A stretch of DNA of 64,000 nt from Mogibacterium sp. (GTDB lineage: Bacteria; Bacillota; Clostridia; Peptostreptococcales; Anaerovoracaceae): contig JAEUGJ010000019.1 of the NCBI GenBank assembly GCA_016775335.1, forward strand, positions 24,275 through 88,274, given 5' to 3'. The notes beneath the pieces are model-generated. The model saw nothing but the letters and a program-made list of their open reading frames with translations. It did no database searches and was not told the origin of the DNA. A program made the translations under genes and the position numbers. Every line of letters begins with the position of its first letter. Position 1 is the first letter of the stretch. Shown piece by piece: positions 8,065-18,716 of the stretch.

Positions 8065-10521
8065 ATGTCGCATATGATTGAACTTCATGACGTATCGAAG
8101 TTCTACAGCAATAAGGACACCGTGAGTACCGGATTTTCCAAGGTGAATCTCAGCCTGGATATGGGGGAATTCGTGGTGATTACCGGAGAGAGCGGCAGCG
8201 GCAAATCCACGCTGCTGAACGTGATTTCCGGACTGGACAGCTATGAAGAGGGGGAGCTGTTCATCGCAGGGGAGGATACCAGCGGGTATCGCACGGAGGA
8301 TTACGAGCGATACCGGAAGAAATACATCGGAAATATTTTCCAGGACTTCAACCTGGTGAACAGCTATACCGTATACCAGAACGTGGAGCTGAGCATGATG
8401 CTGTCCGGAATGCCTCGGGCGGTTCAGAAACAGCACATTCCGGAATACATCGACATGGTGGATATGACGGCCTACACGAAGACCAAGGCATCCAAGCTTT
8501 CCGGCGGACAGAAGCAGCGGGTGGCCATCGCCCGGGCGCTGGCGAAGAACGCCCCGGTTATCGTGGCGGACGAGCCCACGGGAAACCTGGACAGCGCTTC
8601 CGCGGAGAAGGTCATGGAAACCTTGCATCGGATTTCCAAAGACCGCCTGGTGGTCATCGTAACCCACAACTACGAGCAGGCGGCGCCGTACGTTACCCGG
8701 AAGATTACCATGCACGATGGACGAATCATCGAGGACAAAAAAATTCAGCCGGCAGCCGGAGATCTTTCTGAAGATGAGATGGAATCCTATCTGCATACCG
8801 AGGAAGAACGAACCGAGGAAGAACGAACCGAGACAGAAAGGGCAGAGGCAACGGAACAAGAAGCAGCGAAGCCTCGCAGCGGCGGCAGAGCGGCGCGAAA
8901 CGAGGAAACGGAAGGCGGAAAGGGCCGAAAGAAGGGCCGCAGCCGCAGAAACATCTTTGCGGAAGCACCGGTATACCGGAAGATGTCGGCCGGATCCCAG
9001 CTTCGGCTGGGGGTTCGGAACACCTTCAACCTTCCGGCGAAATTCATTTTGCTTTTAATGGTGTACCTGTTCGTCACGGCGGCGGTGCTGAGTCAGTATG
9101 CGTCCACGAAGCAGGCCCTCCACTCCAACGATTTGATGGGGTACAACAACTACTTTACGGACACCTCTCCGGAACGGCTGGTTCTCACCAAGAAAGACGG
9201 AACGTCTTTCACCACTTCGGATTACGAGAGCCTTCAGAAGATGGACAACGTGGACTATATCGTCAAAGGGGATGCGGGAATCGATACCGGCATCATGTTT
9301 GAGTCCGACGATATCGATATCAGCGGCCCGATGTATCCGGTGAGCAGCCTGAAGGACAAGCCTACCATCGGTCGCCTTCCGAAGAAGGATACGGAAGTGG
9401 TGCTGGTGGCGGATCCGGAATGCTATTCCTACGATGCCCTCAAGGAGATGGACAAGAAGATTCTGGGAAAAAAATATTACATCGATGCCCTGAATTCCAT
9501 GGCGATGCAGGGAGACGACCGGCTGATCAAGGATAAGGTGACCGTGGTCGGCGTGGTTTTTCTGAGCGAGGATGCCGGCCGTTCCAGCAACGGAAACGTC
9601 ATGATCTACGTAACGGATAACGTGGCAGCCCGGGTGCTGGTAAAGACCGCGGCGGCTTCTTCCAAGGTGACCCTGGATTTCAGCGGCACGAAGAGCGATT
9701 ACAGCGGTATGCAGGTGGTATATCCATCCAAAAAGGTGCCGAAGGGGGAGGTATACATTTCCGAGGATCAGGCATATCAGTTCTACGAAGAGGGCGCGGC
9801 TCGGGGAAAGACCATGGGCCTTCACGTGAAAAATCATTATTTTGAGGAATCTCGGGATTTCCGAATCGGGCAGGTGTTCAAAGCCGATAATATCCGGAGC
9901 CTGCTAGGGCTTTCCAAAAACAATTACGACGAATACACCTCCAACGTGTACATCAATCCGTCGGATTACAACAAGATTTTCAATCAGGGAAATTTCCAGA
10001 GCAGTTTTTTCATGAAGGACGAGAAGCTGTCCGACTCCACGGTGAAGGCACTGGAAGGTGCCGGATACAAGGTGCTGGTGATTAAGGATACCTTTACGGA
10101 TGCCACCGGCGGTTTCGCGTTCATCCTGCGGATGTTCAGCATGGTTCGCCTGGCACTGGAATTCGTGGTGCTGTTCTTTATTTCCTACGCGGTAATCCGG
10201 CTGATCATGCGGTCTCGGAATTCCTACTACTCCACCCTGCGAATTCTGGGTGCCAGCCGGAAGAATACGGACAACATCCTTCGCATTGAGCTGCTGCTCA
10301 TGATGGTCCTCTCTTACGGCGGCGTTCTGGTGGGAAGCAATCTGGTACGGCGGGGAATCGTCGCAGTGCCGGCGGTGAATGAACGGTTGGCATTCCTGTC
10401 CGCGACGGATTACATCGTCCTGTTTGTGGGACTGCTGCTGATGTCGCTCCTGATTGCGAAGAGATATTCTCACAAGATCTTCAGCAAGAGCGCAATGAAA
10501 ATATACAGAGAGGAGGCGTAG
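8065..10521 (+). CDS. ABC transporter, fused ATPase and FtsX-type permease (subunit 1)
   Basis: A MacB-like fusion. Residues 1-230 form an ABC ATPase with Walker [10 protein letters not shown], signature LSGGQKQR and Walker [14 protein letters not shown]. Residues about 235-310 are a highly charged linker that contains a small tandem duplication ([12 protein letters not shown]) from a 15-base DNA repeat. A membrane helix at about 325-345 leads into a large extracytoplasmic domain, and three helices close the protein (about 690-710, 745-765 and 785-805). Such pairs export or sense peptides and antibiotics, or remodel the envelope by mechanotransmission; the substrate is unknown. Stop and next start are 2 bases apart, so it is translationally linked to subunit 2. 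Confidence 0.88.
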   Translation: MSHMIELHDVSKFYSNKDTVSTGFSKVNLSLDMGEFVVITGESGSGKSTLLNVISGLDSYEEGELFIAGEDTSGYRTEDYERYRKKYIGNIFQDFNLVNSYTVYQNVELSMMLSGMPRAVQKQHIPEYIDMVDMTAYTKTKASKLSGGQKQRVAIARALAKNAPVIVADEPTGNLDSASAEKVMETLHRISKDRLVVIVTHNYEQAAPYVTRKITMHDGRIIEDKKIQPAAGDLSEDEMESYLHTEEERTEEERTETERAEATEQEAAKPRSGGRAARNEETEGGKGRKKGRSRRNIFAEAPVYRKMSAGSQLRLGVRNTFNLPAKFILLLMVYLFVTAAVLSQYASTKQALHSNDLMGYNNYFTDTSPERLVLTKKDGTSFTTSDYESLQKMDNVDYIVKGDAGIDTGIMFESDDIDISGPMYPVSSLKDKPTIGRLPKKDTEVVLVADPECYSYDALKEMDKKILGKKYYIDALNSMAMQGDDRLIKDKVTVVGVVFLSEDAGRSSNGNVMIYVTDNVAARVLVKTAAASSKVTLDFSGTKSDYSGMQVVYPSKKVPKGEVYISEDQAYQFYEEGAARGKTMGLHVKNHYFEESRDFRIGQVFKADNIRSLLGLSKNNYDEYTSNVYINPSDYNKIFNQGNFQSSFFMKDEKLSDSTVKALEGAGYKVLVIKDTFTDATGGFAFILRMFSMVRLALEFVVLFFISYAVIRLIMRSRNSYYSTLRILGASRKNTDNILRIELLLMMVLSYGGVLVGSNLVRRGIVAVPAVNERLAFLSATDYIVLFVGLLLMSLLIAKRYSHKIFSKSAMKIYREEA

Positions 10522-10523
10522 AT

Positions 10524-12998
10524 ATGATAGAACTGCAAAATGTTAACAAGTATTTCAACCGAAAGAAAAACAACGAAATTCACGTCATCAACGACACCTC
10601 TCTGAACCTGCCGGAAAGCGGCATCGTGGCGCTGCTGGGCCCTTCCGGCTGCGGTAAAACCACTTTGCTGAATGCCATCGGCGGATTGGACCGAATCAAC
10701 TCGGGAAAGATCTATGTGGACGGGGAGTGCATTACCCGGAAGAGCTCCAACAAGGTGGACGTTATCCGGAATGCGAAGATTGGATATATTTTCCAGAACT
10801 ACAACCTGCTGGACAACCGCACCGTCTTTGAAAACGTGGCCATCGCCCTGCGAATGGTAGGCATGAAGGATCGGGAGCAGGTGAAGGAGCGGGTGAACTA
10901 CTGCCTGGAGGCGGTGGGCATCTACCCGTATCGGAACAAGATGGCGGACGCCCTGTCCGGCGGACAGCGGCAGAGGGTGGCCATCGCCCGGGCCATTGCT
11001 AAGAATCCGAAAATCATCATCGCCGATGAACCGACGGGAAACCTGGACAGCCGAAACACCATCGAAATCATGAATATCATCAAGTCGATTTCCAAGGACC
11101 GGCTGGTGATTCTGGTGACTCACGAGACGGATATCGCGGAATTCTACGCAGACCGAGTGGTTCGGATTAAGGACGGCCGGGTGGTATCGGACCGGGAGAA
11201 CGACCCTTCCCGGAAGCTGGACTACCAGCTGGAAAATAAAATCTACCTGAAGGATATGGAGCACGGCTTGCGTTTCCGGCACGACCGATTGACGGTGGAC
11301 GTGTATCAGGATGAGCTTCGGGAGACGGATATCAAGATCGTCATCCGCGGCGGCAACCTGTACATCAATACCGGTGGGGCGTTCCACGTGGTGGATGAAA
11401 CCGCCAACATCGAGATGATCGATGCGCACTACAGCGCCATGGATTCCACCATCTACGAGGACGTGCACTTTCGGTACGATGAACACATGCCGAAGGATTT
11501 CAAGGCGAAGTACACTTCTGTATATAACATCTGGAATATGCTGGGCAGCGGATTCCGGAATGTGCGGAAATTCAGCCTGCTGAAGAAACTTTTGCTCATC
11601 GGATTCGTGTGCGCGGCGGCGTTTACTTTTACCGCGGTGAGCAATATCTTTGGAATTTTCAACGTGCAGGAGAAGGACTTCCTCACCACCAACAGCCATT
11701 ACATCACCGTGGCCAACCCGAAGCACGATGAGTCGATGCTGAAGAAAATCCGGAAAATGAACGGAGTGTCCTACGTGACGCCGGGAGATACCCGGATTTG
11801 CGTGACTCTGCCCATGGATGATTACTACCAGACTGCCCAGGCGTTCGCCAGCCTCACCGGCTCCCTGAGCCATTCGGAGGAGCTGGAGACCAAGGATGTG
11901 GTGGCGGGCCGGCTTCCGGAGAAGGGACACGAAATCGTCATCGACCGGATGATTCTGGATAAATTCATCAAGTCGAAAGCGGGCAATATGGTGGGTCTGA
12001 CCTCCGTAAAGCAGTTCGTGGGACGGCGGATTACGATTCCCCACCTGAAGGATTACGAGATTGTGGGCATCTCCGACACCAAGTCCCCGTCTATTTTTAT
12101 CCCGGCGAGTCAGACCATCGACGTGCTGTCCAATGCGAAGAAGGGGACCGACGATACGGCTCAGGATTTTGCGGATTACGGCGAGGATGACGAGATGGAC
12201 ATAGAGGCTTCCGGCGAGGAGGACAATTCCATCGTGAATTACGACCTACGCTCTTCGGCTCTTCGGATTAAGAAGGGTTCTGCGCCGAAAAACACCTATG
12301 AGGCGGTGGTGAACAATTCCCACAACGGCGAAGACGGGTACACCATCGGCAAGAACCTCAAGCGGAAGGTGAACGGACACGAGCTGAAATTGGTGGGATT
12401 CTACACCAGCGATTACCAGAACGATATCGTCTACGTGAGCAAGGATACGGTGCGGCAGAATTACATTGCAAAACAAAAGGTTTGTTCGGTATACACCACC
12501 GATACCTACGGCACCCTCACCACGCTGCAGGAAGAGGGGTATTCCGCAAAAATAAATTACGAGCGGGACCGCACCGACTACATGCGGAAGCACCGGGACA
12601 ACCTGCGCTCTGCGTTGGTGGTGGCGGGCATCGTGCTGCTGATCTCGCTGATTGAAATCTTCCTGATGCTCCGGTCCTCCTTCCTGTCCCGAATCAAGGA
12701 AGTGGGCACATTGCGGGCCATCGGGCTGAAAAAACGGGATATTTACCGCATGTTCACCGGAGAGATTCTGGTGATTACCGTGCTGACGGCGGTGCCGGGC
12801 ATCGGGGCGGCGTACTACCTTCTGTATAACCTGATGCAAGGCATCGATTACATCGCCAACCAGTACGTGGTGAACCCGGGCATTGCGCTCTTGTCCTTCG
12901 GTGTTCTGGTTCTGTTCAACCTGCTGGCGGGACTTTTCCCGGTATTCCGAACCCTTCGGAAAACGCCGGCGGCAATCCTGTCGCGGACAGATATATAG
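10524..12998 (+). CDS. ABC transporter, fused ATPase and FtsX-type permease (subunit 2)
   Basis: Partner of the preceding gene with the same plan: ATPase at residues 1-225 (Walker [30 protein letters not shown]), then about 115 polar residues, a membrane helix near 357-377, a large extracytoplasmic region and three C-terminal helices. In the last part LRAIGLKKRDIYRM is the typical FtsX cytoplasmic coupling segment. The second protein has an acidic patch (YGEDDEMDIEASGEEDN) in its extracytoplasmic domain. Both halves have intact ATPase motifs, so a heterodimer with two active sites is expected. GAGGAGGCG directly precedes the start. No two-component genes lie nearby, although the promoter suggests one acts here. 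Confidence 0.88.
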   Translation: MIELQNVNKYFNRKKNNEIHVINDTSLNLPESGIVALLGPSGCGKTTLLNAIGGLDRINSGKIYVDGECITRKSSNKVDVIRNAKIGYIFQNYNLLDNRTVFENVAIALRMVGMKDREQVKERVNYCLEAVGIYPYRNKMADALSGGQRQRVAIARAIAKNPKIIIADEPTGNLDSRNTIEIMNIIKSISKDRLVILVTHETDIAEFYADRVVRIKDGRVVSDRENDPSRKLDYQLENKIYLKDMEHGLRFRHDRLTVDVYQDELRETDIKIVIRGGNLYINTGGAFHVVDETANIEMIDAHYSAMDSTIYEDVHFRYDEHMPKDFKAKYTSVYNIWNMLGSGFRNVRKFSLLKKLLLIGFVCAAAFTFTAVSNIFGIFNVQEKDFLTTNSHYITVANPKHDESMLKKIRKMNGVSYVTPGDTRICVTLPMDDYYQTAQAFASLTGSLSHSEELETKDVVAGRLPEKGHEIVIDRMILDKFIKSKAGNMVGLTSVKQFVGRRITIPHLKDYEIVGISDTKSPSIFIPASQTIDVLSNAKKGTDDTAQDFADYGEDDEMDIEASGEEDNSIVNYDLRSSALRIKKGSAPKNTYEAVVNNSHNGEDGYTIGKNLKRKVNGHELKLVGFYTSDYQNDIVYVSKDTVRQNYIAKQKVCSVYTTDTYGTLTTLQEEGYSAKINYERDRTDYMRKHRDNLRSALVVAGIVLLISLIEIFLMLRSSFLSRIKEVGTLRAIGLKKRDIYRMFTGEILVITVLTAVPGIGAAYYLLYNLMQGIDYIANQYVVNPGIALLSFGVLVLFNLLAGLFPVFRTLRKTPAAILSRTDI

Positions 12999-13055
12999 GG
13001 GAATTTGCATATCCGGGTTTGGCGGTTTGTCGGGCCCGGAATTGCATTAGGCTGA

Positions 13056-13084
13056 TTGTAGAAAATTTCCCATTGTGCTATAAT
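13056..13084 (+). promoter_or_regulatory. Likely glnS promoter
   Basis: TTGTAG (13056-13061) and TATAAT (13079-13084) separated by 17 bases, 35 bases before the glnS start. Confidence 0.6.
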
Positions 13085-13118
13085 CACAAATAAGTGTATT
13101 AATTATTTGGAGGCTGGA

Positions 13119-14777
13119 ATGAGTAACGAAAAAACGAACGAATACAAAGAGATGAGAGGAAATTTTATCCACGACATCATCGACAACGACCTGGAAACCG
13201 GAAAGTGGGATCACATCGCCACCCGTTTTCCACCGGAACCAAACGGCTATCTCCACATCGGACATGCCAAATCCCTGTGCCTGAACTTCGGAACTGCGCT
13301 GAAGTACGGCGGAACCTGCAACCTTCGTTATGACGACACCAACCCGGTCAAGGAAGATACGGAATACGTGGACGCCATCGAGGAAGATGTGCACTGGCTG
13401 GGATTCCAGTGGAACAAGAGACTGTGGGCATCGGATTATTTCGATCAGATGTACGAAGCGGCAGTATCCCTGATTCAGAAGGGAAAGGCTTACGTATGCC
13501 ACCTGACGGCGGAGCAGATGAGGGAATACCGGGGAACCCTGACGGAGCCGGGAAAGGAAAGCCCTTACCGGAACAGAAGTGTGGAAGAGAACATGGAGCT
13601 GTTCCAGCGCATGAAGAACGGGGAGTTCGGTGATGGGGAAGCGGTTCTCCGTGCCAAGATCGACATGGCATCCCCGAACATCAACATGAGAGACCCGATC
13701 ATCTACCGGGTAGCCCATGTGACCCACCACAATACGGGAGACAAGTGGTGCATCTATCCGATGTACGATTTCGCTCATCCGATTGAAGATGCCATTGAGG
13801 GCATCACCCATTCCATCTGCACTCTGGAATTTGAGGACCACCGTCCGCTGTACGACTGGGTGCTGCAGGAAGTGGGACTGTGGCCGAATCCGCCGCGGCA
13901 GATTGAGTTCGCTCGTCTGAACATCACCCATACCCTGATGAGCAAGCGGTACCTCAAGAGAATGGTAGACGAAGGTCATGTAGACGGTTGGGACGATCCT
14001 CGTATGCCAACCATCGCCGGCATTCGCCGGAGAGGATATACCCCGGAAGCGGTTCGGGCATTCTGCGATGAGATCGGTGTGGCAAAGGCCAACTCCACCG
14101 TGGATATCGCACAGCTGGAAGCGGCAGTTCGGGACGATTTGCAGGATAAGGTGCCGGCCGTGCACGTGGTGACCAACCCGATTAAGGTGGTAATCACCAA
14201 CTATCCGGAAGGGCAGATTGAAATGTGCACCGTCGAAAACAACCGGAAGGTTCCGGAACTGGGCGAGCGAGAGGTTCCGTTCGGTCGGGAACTGTGGATT
14301 GACGGAGATGATTTTATGGAAGTACCGGTAAAGAAGTATTTCCGTCTCTTCCCGGGAAATGAAGTCCGCTTCAAGGGTGCATACTACATTACCTGCAATG
14401 AAGTGATTAAGAACGAGGACGGATCCATTCGGGAGCTGCACTGCACCTACGATCCGGAAACCCGCGGCGGAGACGCACCGGACGGCCGGAAGGTGAAGGG
14501 AACCATCCACTTTGTGGAGGCAAGCACCGCGGTTCGGATTCGGATTCGGGAGTACGATTACATGATGATTGAGGACGAGGAAGGAAATTCCGTATTCAAC
14601 GAGGATTCCCTCCGCGACACTTGGGGTTATGCAGAGCCGTCCATCAAGGAGGCAAAGCCGGAAGACCGGTTCCAGTTTTTCCGGAAGGGATATTATATCG
14701 CAGACAGGAAGCTGACTACCGAGGATGAGAAGGTATTTAACAGCATCGTAGGTCTGAAGAGCTCCTGGAAGAAGTAG
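13119..14777 (+). CDS. glnS: Glutaminyl-tRNA synthetase
   Basis: Charges tRNA-Gln with glutamine; cytoplasmic class I synthetase. The 552-residue protein has the HIGH-type motif [10 protein letters not shown] (H46-I-G-H49), the KMSKS counterpart LMSKR at 273-277, and the GlnRS marker [10 protein letters not shown]. The C-terminal half is the two-barrel anticodon-binding domain with [13 protein letters not shown]. Many Clostridia instead use GatCAB to amidate Glu-tRNA-Gln, so a direct GlnRS here is noteworthy though not rare. The start at 13119 is chosen because GGAGG lies 6 bases upstream; TTG 13107 would sit on top of that site. The FHA-SEDS gene begins 21 bases downstream. Confidence 0.96.
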   Translation: MSNEKTNEYKEMRGNFIHDIIDNDLETGKWDHIATRFPPEPNGYLHIGHAKSLCLNFGTALKYGGTCNLRYDDTNPVKEDTEYVDAIEEDVHWLGFQWNKRLWASDYFDQMYEAAVSLIQKGKAYVCHLTAEQMREYRGTLTEPGKESPYRNRSVEENMELFQRMKNGEFGDGEAVLRAKIDMASPNINMRDPIIYRVAHVTHHNTGDKWCIYPMYDFAHPIEDAIEGITHSICTLEFEDHRPLYDWVLQEVGLWPNPPRQIEFARLNITHTLMSKRYLKRMVDEGHVDGWDDPRMPTIAGIRRRGYTPEAVRAFCDEIGVAKANSTVDIAQLEAAVRDDLQDKVPAVHVVTNPIKVVITNYPEGQIEMCTVENNRKVPELGEREVPFGRELWIDGDDFMEVPVKKYFRLFPGNEVRFKGAYYITCNEVIKNEDGSIRELHCTYDPETRGGDAPDGRKVKGTIHFVEASTAVRIRIREYDYMMIEDEEGNSVFNEDSLRDTWGYAEPSIKEAKPEDRFQFFRKGYYIADRKLTTEDEKVFNSIVGLKSSWKK

Positions 14778-14798
14778 TACAGACAGAGGGAGAAAACA

Positions 14799-16583
14799 TT
14801 GGATACCATCAATGGCATTGTGAATTCAATATTATCTCTGGCAAGCTCCCATCCCGAAACGGCGAAGTACATCACCACCGGACTCCGGTGGGTGTTCGTA
14901 CTGCTGGCGGTGTGGATTCTGTTGATGTGCATCATTTCATTGCTGTCCACCAGAGCCACGCCGGAGGTATGGGGGTATCTCCACGTGGAAGGGGGAGAAG
15001 GCATTCCCATCACCCATTGGGAAAATATCATCGGCCGATCCTCCTCCGTGGATCTTCGAATTAAGGATAAAACCGTCTCCAAGAGCCAGGCTTTGCTGAT
15101 CCGACAATCGGATGAAAAGTGGATGATCAAGGACCTGGGGTCTACCAACGGGACGGTGGTGAACGACTGGAAGCTGGTGCCCGGAAGGAGATATATCATC
15201 GAGCCTGGGGACAAAATCATCCTGGGCGGGGTGCGTGCTACTCTGGCATCCATCAGCTTGGAGGAAACTCGCAACAACGAAGAGCTCCGGTTGATGGATA
15301 AAGAACCCCTGTCGCCGTGGTCGGCGATGCTGGGAATTACGGCATTTCAGATTCTCGCGGTGGTGCAGCTGATTCTGGGGATGGGGACGGAGGTGACGGT
15401 GACCGCCCTCCTGTCCATTTTGCTGCTGGGCGCAGTGATGTGGGTGTACATCCTCACCGGAAAGGCGATGGGGCGAAAGGGTTTTGAGATTGAGCTGATT
15501 GCCTTCTTCATGTCTACCATCAGCTTGGCGATTACCGCATCCTCGGAGCCGGAGCGGACGTTCACGCAGTTCGTGTCCGTGGTCATCGGCTTGCTGATGT
15601 TCTTCGTCATCTGCCTCTTCCTTCGGGATTTGAATCGGACGGAGCGGATTCGTCCCATCATGGCAGTGGCGTCGGTGCTTTTGCTGGCCTTCAACCTGGT
15701 GTGCGGACAGATTAAGTACGGTGCCGCCAACTGGGTCTATATCGGAAACTTCGGCTTTCAGCCGTCGGAGCTGGTGAAAATCGTTTTCGTTCTGGTGGGA
15801 GCTGCCACCCTGGAAGAACTGTTCCAGAAGAAGAACCTGATGCAGTACGTGCTGTTTTCCTTCTACTGCCTGGGATGCCTGGCGGTGATGGGGGACTTCG
15901 GTACGGCGCTGATTTTCTTCGTGACCTTCCTGGTGGTATCCTTCCTGCGAAGCGGCGATCTGTCCCGGCTGATTCTCACCGGCGTCGGTGCCGGAATCAT
16001 GGGACTGATGATCCTTCGTTTTATGCCATATATCGCCAAGCGGTTCGCCATCTGGGGACATGTGTGGGACGACCCGGCGGACAAGGGGTACCAACAGGTC
16101 CGCACCATGTGCTACAGCGCCGGGGGCGGACTCCTGGGTCAGGGCGCCGGAAACGGATACCTGAAAACCGTGGGCGCCTCCAATACGGACCTGGTATTCG
16201 GAATGGTGACGGAGGAGTGGGGCTTGATTATCGCCCTGCTGCTGATCGTGTGCATCATTACCCTGTGCCTCTTTGCGGTGAATTCCATCGTGGCCGGACG
16301 GTCCACCTTCTATACCATTGGGGCCTGCGGCGCGTCCACGTTCTTCCTGTTCCAGACCATGCTGAACGTGTTCGGCGCAGTGGATTTGTTTCCGCTCACC
16401 GGTGTCACCTTCCCGTTCGTGTCGGCGGGAGGTACCAGTATGATGGCCTCGTGGGCCATATTGGCGTTCTTTAAAGCAGCGGATATGCGAAAGGATGCCA
16501 GCATCGCCATAAAACGGTCCAAGGTAAAAGTATCTCTGCAGGATTATGCGGAGGAGACCGATGAGGACGCAGAAGAGGTGTAA
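14799..16583 (+). CDS. FHA domain fused to SEDS (FtsW/RodA/SpoVE) peptidoglycan polymerase
   Basis: A 594-residue fusion. One membrane helix (about 27-47) leads to a cytoplasmic FHA domain (about 58-135; G79-R-S, VSKSQ, STNG near 116), which binds phosphothreonine. The rest is a multi-helix SEDS glycosyltransferase (about 170-575), with PSELVKIVFV and the late LFPLTGVTFPFVSAGGTSM, the FtsW/RodA signature. SEDS proteins polymerise lipid II into glycan strands together with a class B penicillin-binding protein, which is encoded right after. The start is TTG with AGAGGGAG 7 bases upstream. The FHA domain implies control by a Ser/Thr kinase that is not in this window. Confidence 0.92.
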   Translation: MDTINGIVNSILSLASSHPETAKYITTGLRWVFVLLAVWILLMCIISLLSTRATPEVWGYLHVEGGEGIPITHWENIIGRSSSVDLRIKDKTVSKSQALLIRQSDEKWMIKDLGSTNGTVVNDWKLVPGRRYIIEPGDKIILGGVRATLASISLEETRNNEELRLMDKEPLSPWSAMLGITAFQILAVVQLILGMGTEVTVTALLSILLLGAVMWVYILTGKAMGRKGFEIELIAFFMSTISLAITASSEPERTFTQFVSVVIGLLMFFVICLFLRDLNRTERIRPIMAVASVLLLAFNLVCGQIKYGAANWVYIGNFGFQPSELVKIVFVLVGAATLEELFQKKNLMQYVLFSFYCLGCLAVMGDFGTALIFFVTFLVVSFLRSGDLSRLILTGVGAGIMGLMILRFMPYIAKRFAIWGHVWDDPADKGYQQVRTMCYSAGGGLLGQGAGNGYLKTVGASNTDLVFGMVTEEWGLIIALLLIVCIITLCLFAVNSIVAGRSTFYTIGACGASTFFLFQTMLNVFGAVDLFPLTGVTFPFVSAGGTSMMASWAILAFFKAADMRKDASIAIKRSKVKVSLQDYAEETDEDAEEV

Positions 16584-16622
16584 GGCGGCCGGAGGACCGA
16601 TAGTAAAGAAGAGGAGCTATCC

Positions 16623-17972
16623 ATGCGTAAAGTAGAAAGACGTGCAACAATATGTCTGCTTCTGGCAGCGGTCCTGTTCCTGGGGACCGCGGTGTTCGTG
16701 TGGCGTTTTGTGACTCAGGGGAAGACCTGGGCCAGCTTCTCCGGAAATTTGCAGATTTATGTGGATGGAAATTTGAACCGAGGAACCATCAACGATCGCC
16801 ACGGGACGCAGCTTCTGAAGTGCGATAAGGACGGCACCCACTATTCCGACGACTCGGAGCTTCGGAAGGCAACCGTGCATGCGGTGGGCGATCCGGCCGG
16901 AAATGTGGCCACCGGCGCCATCAACATGTGGAGCGGAGACCTAATCGGATACGATTTGCTGAACGGAACCTACGACACCTCGGCAGAGGGCAAGGAAATC
17001 ACGCTGACCATCGATGCGGAAGCCAACCGGACGGCCTATGAACGGCTTTCCGGCAAAACCGGAACGGTAGGGGTCTACAACTACAAGACTGGAGAAATTC
17101 TGTGCATGGTGAGTACGCCGGCTTTCGATCCGGAGCTGGATCAAAGCGGAAATGACAGCGGAGACTCCATCTATTTCAACAATTTCCTGCAGGGGGCCAT
17201 GACACCGGGCTCCACCTTTAAGTTGGTGACGGCGGCTTCCGCCTTAGAGTCCGGCGTGGACGTGGATTCCTTCCGATTCACCTGCGACGGAAAGAACCGC
17301 TACAATAAAGATGATATCACCTGCACCTCGGCCCACGGCACGGTGAACTTCCGCCAGGCCCTCGCGGTATCCTGCAACGGCGCCTTCGGAAAACTGGCCC
17401 GGGAGGTGGGTGCCGCAAACCTTTCCACCACCACTCAGAAAGTGGGACTGACCAAATCCGTGGATGTGGACGGAATCAAGACTCAAGCGGGTTCCTTCAC
17501 TTTTCCGGAGGACAACGAAGTGAATCTGAGCTGGGCAGGCATCGGACAGTACGACGACCAGGTGAACCCGTGCGCCATGATGGTGTACATGGGCGCCATC
17601 GCCAACGGCGGCGAGCCGGTTCAGCCGAAGCTGATGAAATCTTCCAGCTTCCTGTCCGCCGGCAAATCCGGAAAATCCCTGGGTGAATACATCAGTTCCG
17701 AAACGGCAGAGACGCTTCGCTCTATGATGAAGAACAACGTAAAAGTAACCTACGGGGAGTCCAACTTCTACGGGCTGGATCTCTATGCCAAGTCCGGTAC
17801 CGCAGAAACCGGCAGCGGTGAAGACGGCTGGTTCGTGGGCTTCATCGATAATGAGAATTACCCGCTGGCCTTCGTGGTGTGGATCAAAAACGGCGGCACC
17901 GGATATGCGTCCGCGGGACCGGTGGCAAAGGACGTGCTGAACCGAATCATCAGTAACAATGACAGTGAATAA
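16623..17972 (+). CDS. Class B penicillin-binding protein (short PbpA/FtsI-type transpeptidase)
   Basis: Cross-links peptidoglycan outside the membrane. One N-terminal helix (about 8-30) anchors it. The transpeptidase triad is complete: S197-T-F-K200, S250-C-N252 and K390-S-G-T393. At 449 residues it is shorter than usual class B enzymes, because the N-terminal pedestal is reduced to roughly 110 residues, similar to the actinobacterial PbpA type (PF00905 catalytic domain). It follows the FHA-SEDS gene by 39 bases with AAGAGGAG before the ATG, so the two products are very likely working partners. A terminator at 18008-18055 closes the operon. Confidence 0.93.
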   Translation: MRKVERRATICLLLAAVLFLGTAVFVWRFVTQGKTWASFSGNLQIYVDGNLNRGTINDRHGTQLLKCDKDGTHYSDDSELRKATVHAVGDPAGNVATGAINMWSGDLIGYDLLNGTYDTSAEGKEITLTIDAEANRTAYERLSGKTGTVGVYNYKTGEILCMVSTPAFDPELDQSGNDSGDSIYFNNFLQGAMTPGSTFKLVTAASALESGVDVDSFRFTCDGKNRYNKDDITCTSAHGTVNFRQALAVSCNGAFGKLAREVGAANLSTTTQKVGLTKSVDVDGIKTQAGSFTFPEDNEVNLSWAGIGQYDDQVNPCAMMVYMGAIANGGEPVQPKLMKSSSFLSAGKSGKSLGEYISSETAETLRSMMKNNVKVTYGESNFYGLDLYAKSGTAETGSGEDGWFVGFIDNENYPLAFVVWIKNGGTGYASAGPVAKDVLNRIISNNDSE

Positions 17973-18007
17973 AAGAGTTTTCGCTTTTTCCTAGAGGGCT
18001 CACAAAC

Positions 18008-18055
18008 AAAAAACCTGCACCGTTTAGCTGATTGCTTTTCGGATGCAGGTTTTTT
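18008..18055 (+). terminator. Terminator of the glnS-SEDS-PBP operon
   Basis: A perfect 12-bp stem, AAAAAACCTGCA and TGCAGGTTTTTT, with a 24-base loop, ends in a T run. It is preceded by CACAAACAAAA, the same lead-in as the repeat after eno. Confidence 0.8.
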
Positions 18056-18143
18056 GGTTCTTAGGCGTAAGCAAATAAGACGATAGCCCGGGAAAGTTCG
18101 GACTATGTTGGCGGGAGAAACACAAGAAAGGTGGAGAAGGAAA

Positions 18144-18230
18144 ATGAACATAGGGAAATTCAAAGAAATTATTCGAGAGAGATGCAGAATTGCAGCAGAA
18201 TGCCGTGATGAATGGTCATTCGAGAATTAG
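18144..18230 (+). CDS. Possible 28-residue peptide
   Basis: A short open frame with a good ribosome binding site (GGTGGAGAAGG, spacing 4-8) in an otherwise gene-free stretch. The product would be charged and contains two cysteines (RERCRIAAECRDEW). I do not recognise it. It could equally be a leftover of a decayed gene or chance. Confidence 0.2.
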   Translation: MNIGKFKEIIRERCRIAAECRDEWSFEN

Positions 18231-18278
18231 ACTTTGCTGATCCAATATAATAAAATGTGCCTAGATTTTTAGGGTGAC

Positions 18279-18516
18279 TTCACGCTATTTTTAAAATTTT
18301 TTCGAATCAGCGTGAACGTATTTTTTGTTATACACGGTTTTACCATGCAATTTCCTTGGTGCAAATCATCCTTTTATAAAAGTTCACGCTTTTGGGGAGG
18401 GAATCCTTATTTTGGCGTGAATCGACAGTGGGAATCTGTCATTCCCAAATTAGAATCCTGCAAAAGCCGCGAATTACGTTCACGCTGAATCTGCGTTTTC
18501 TGTCAAAAAGCGTGAA
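18279..18516. repeat. Three regularly spaced TTCACGCT / AGCGTGAA inverted repeats
   Basis: Arms of 8 bases at 18279-18286/18309-18316, 18383-18390/18414-18421 (one G-T wobble) and 18479-18486/18509-18516 enclose loops of 22, 23 and 22 bases. Centres are about 104 and 96 bases apart, near whole numbers of helical turns. The loop and spacer sequences are unrelated, so only the arms are conserved. No gene covers this 18231-18716 stretch. Possible roles are a cooperative protein-binding array or a multi-hairpin RNA; unknown. Confidence 0.75.
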
Positions 18517-18716
18517 GTGCCTTCAAATTTCTAGACATATGCGATTGTACACATGGTTTTCAGCTAATATAGTTGGAATCATACTTTTTGACCCAGACTA
18601 CAATTGAAGCGAACACTGAATGGACTCACATATGAAAAGGCAATCTCCGAGAAAAAATGAAGAACTTTTTCTTTTAGAATAACGTTATAAATTTGTTTAG
18701 TATAGTAACAATGACG

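Noticed and set aside
18279..18516. Inverted repeats as integron attC sites or insertion-sequence ends
   Set aside because: Arms lack the GTTRRRY core, there is no integrase or transposase, and the loops differ between units.
18392..18607. A 71-codon plus-strand frame in the repeat region
   Set aside because: No credible ribosome binding site and it runs through the repeats; composition is that of non-coding AT-rich DNA.
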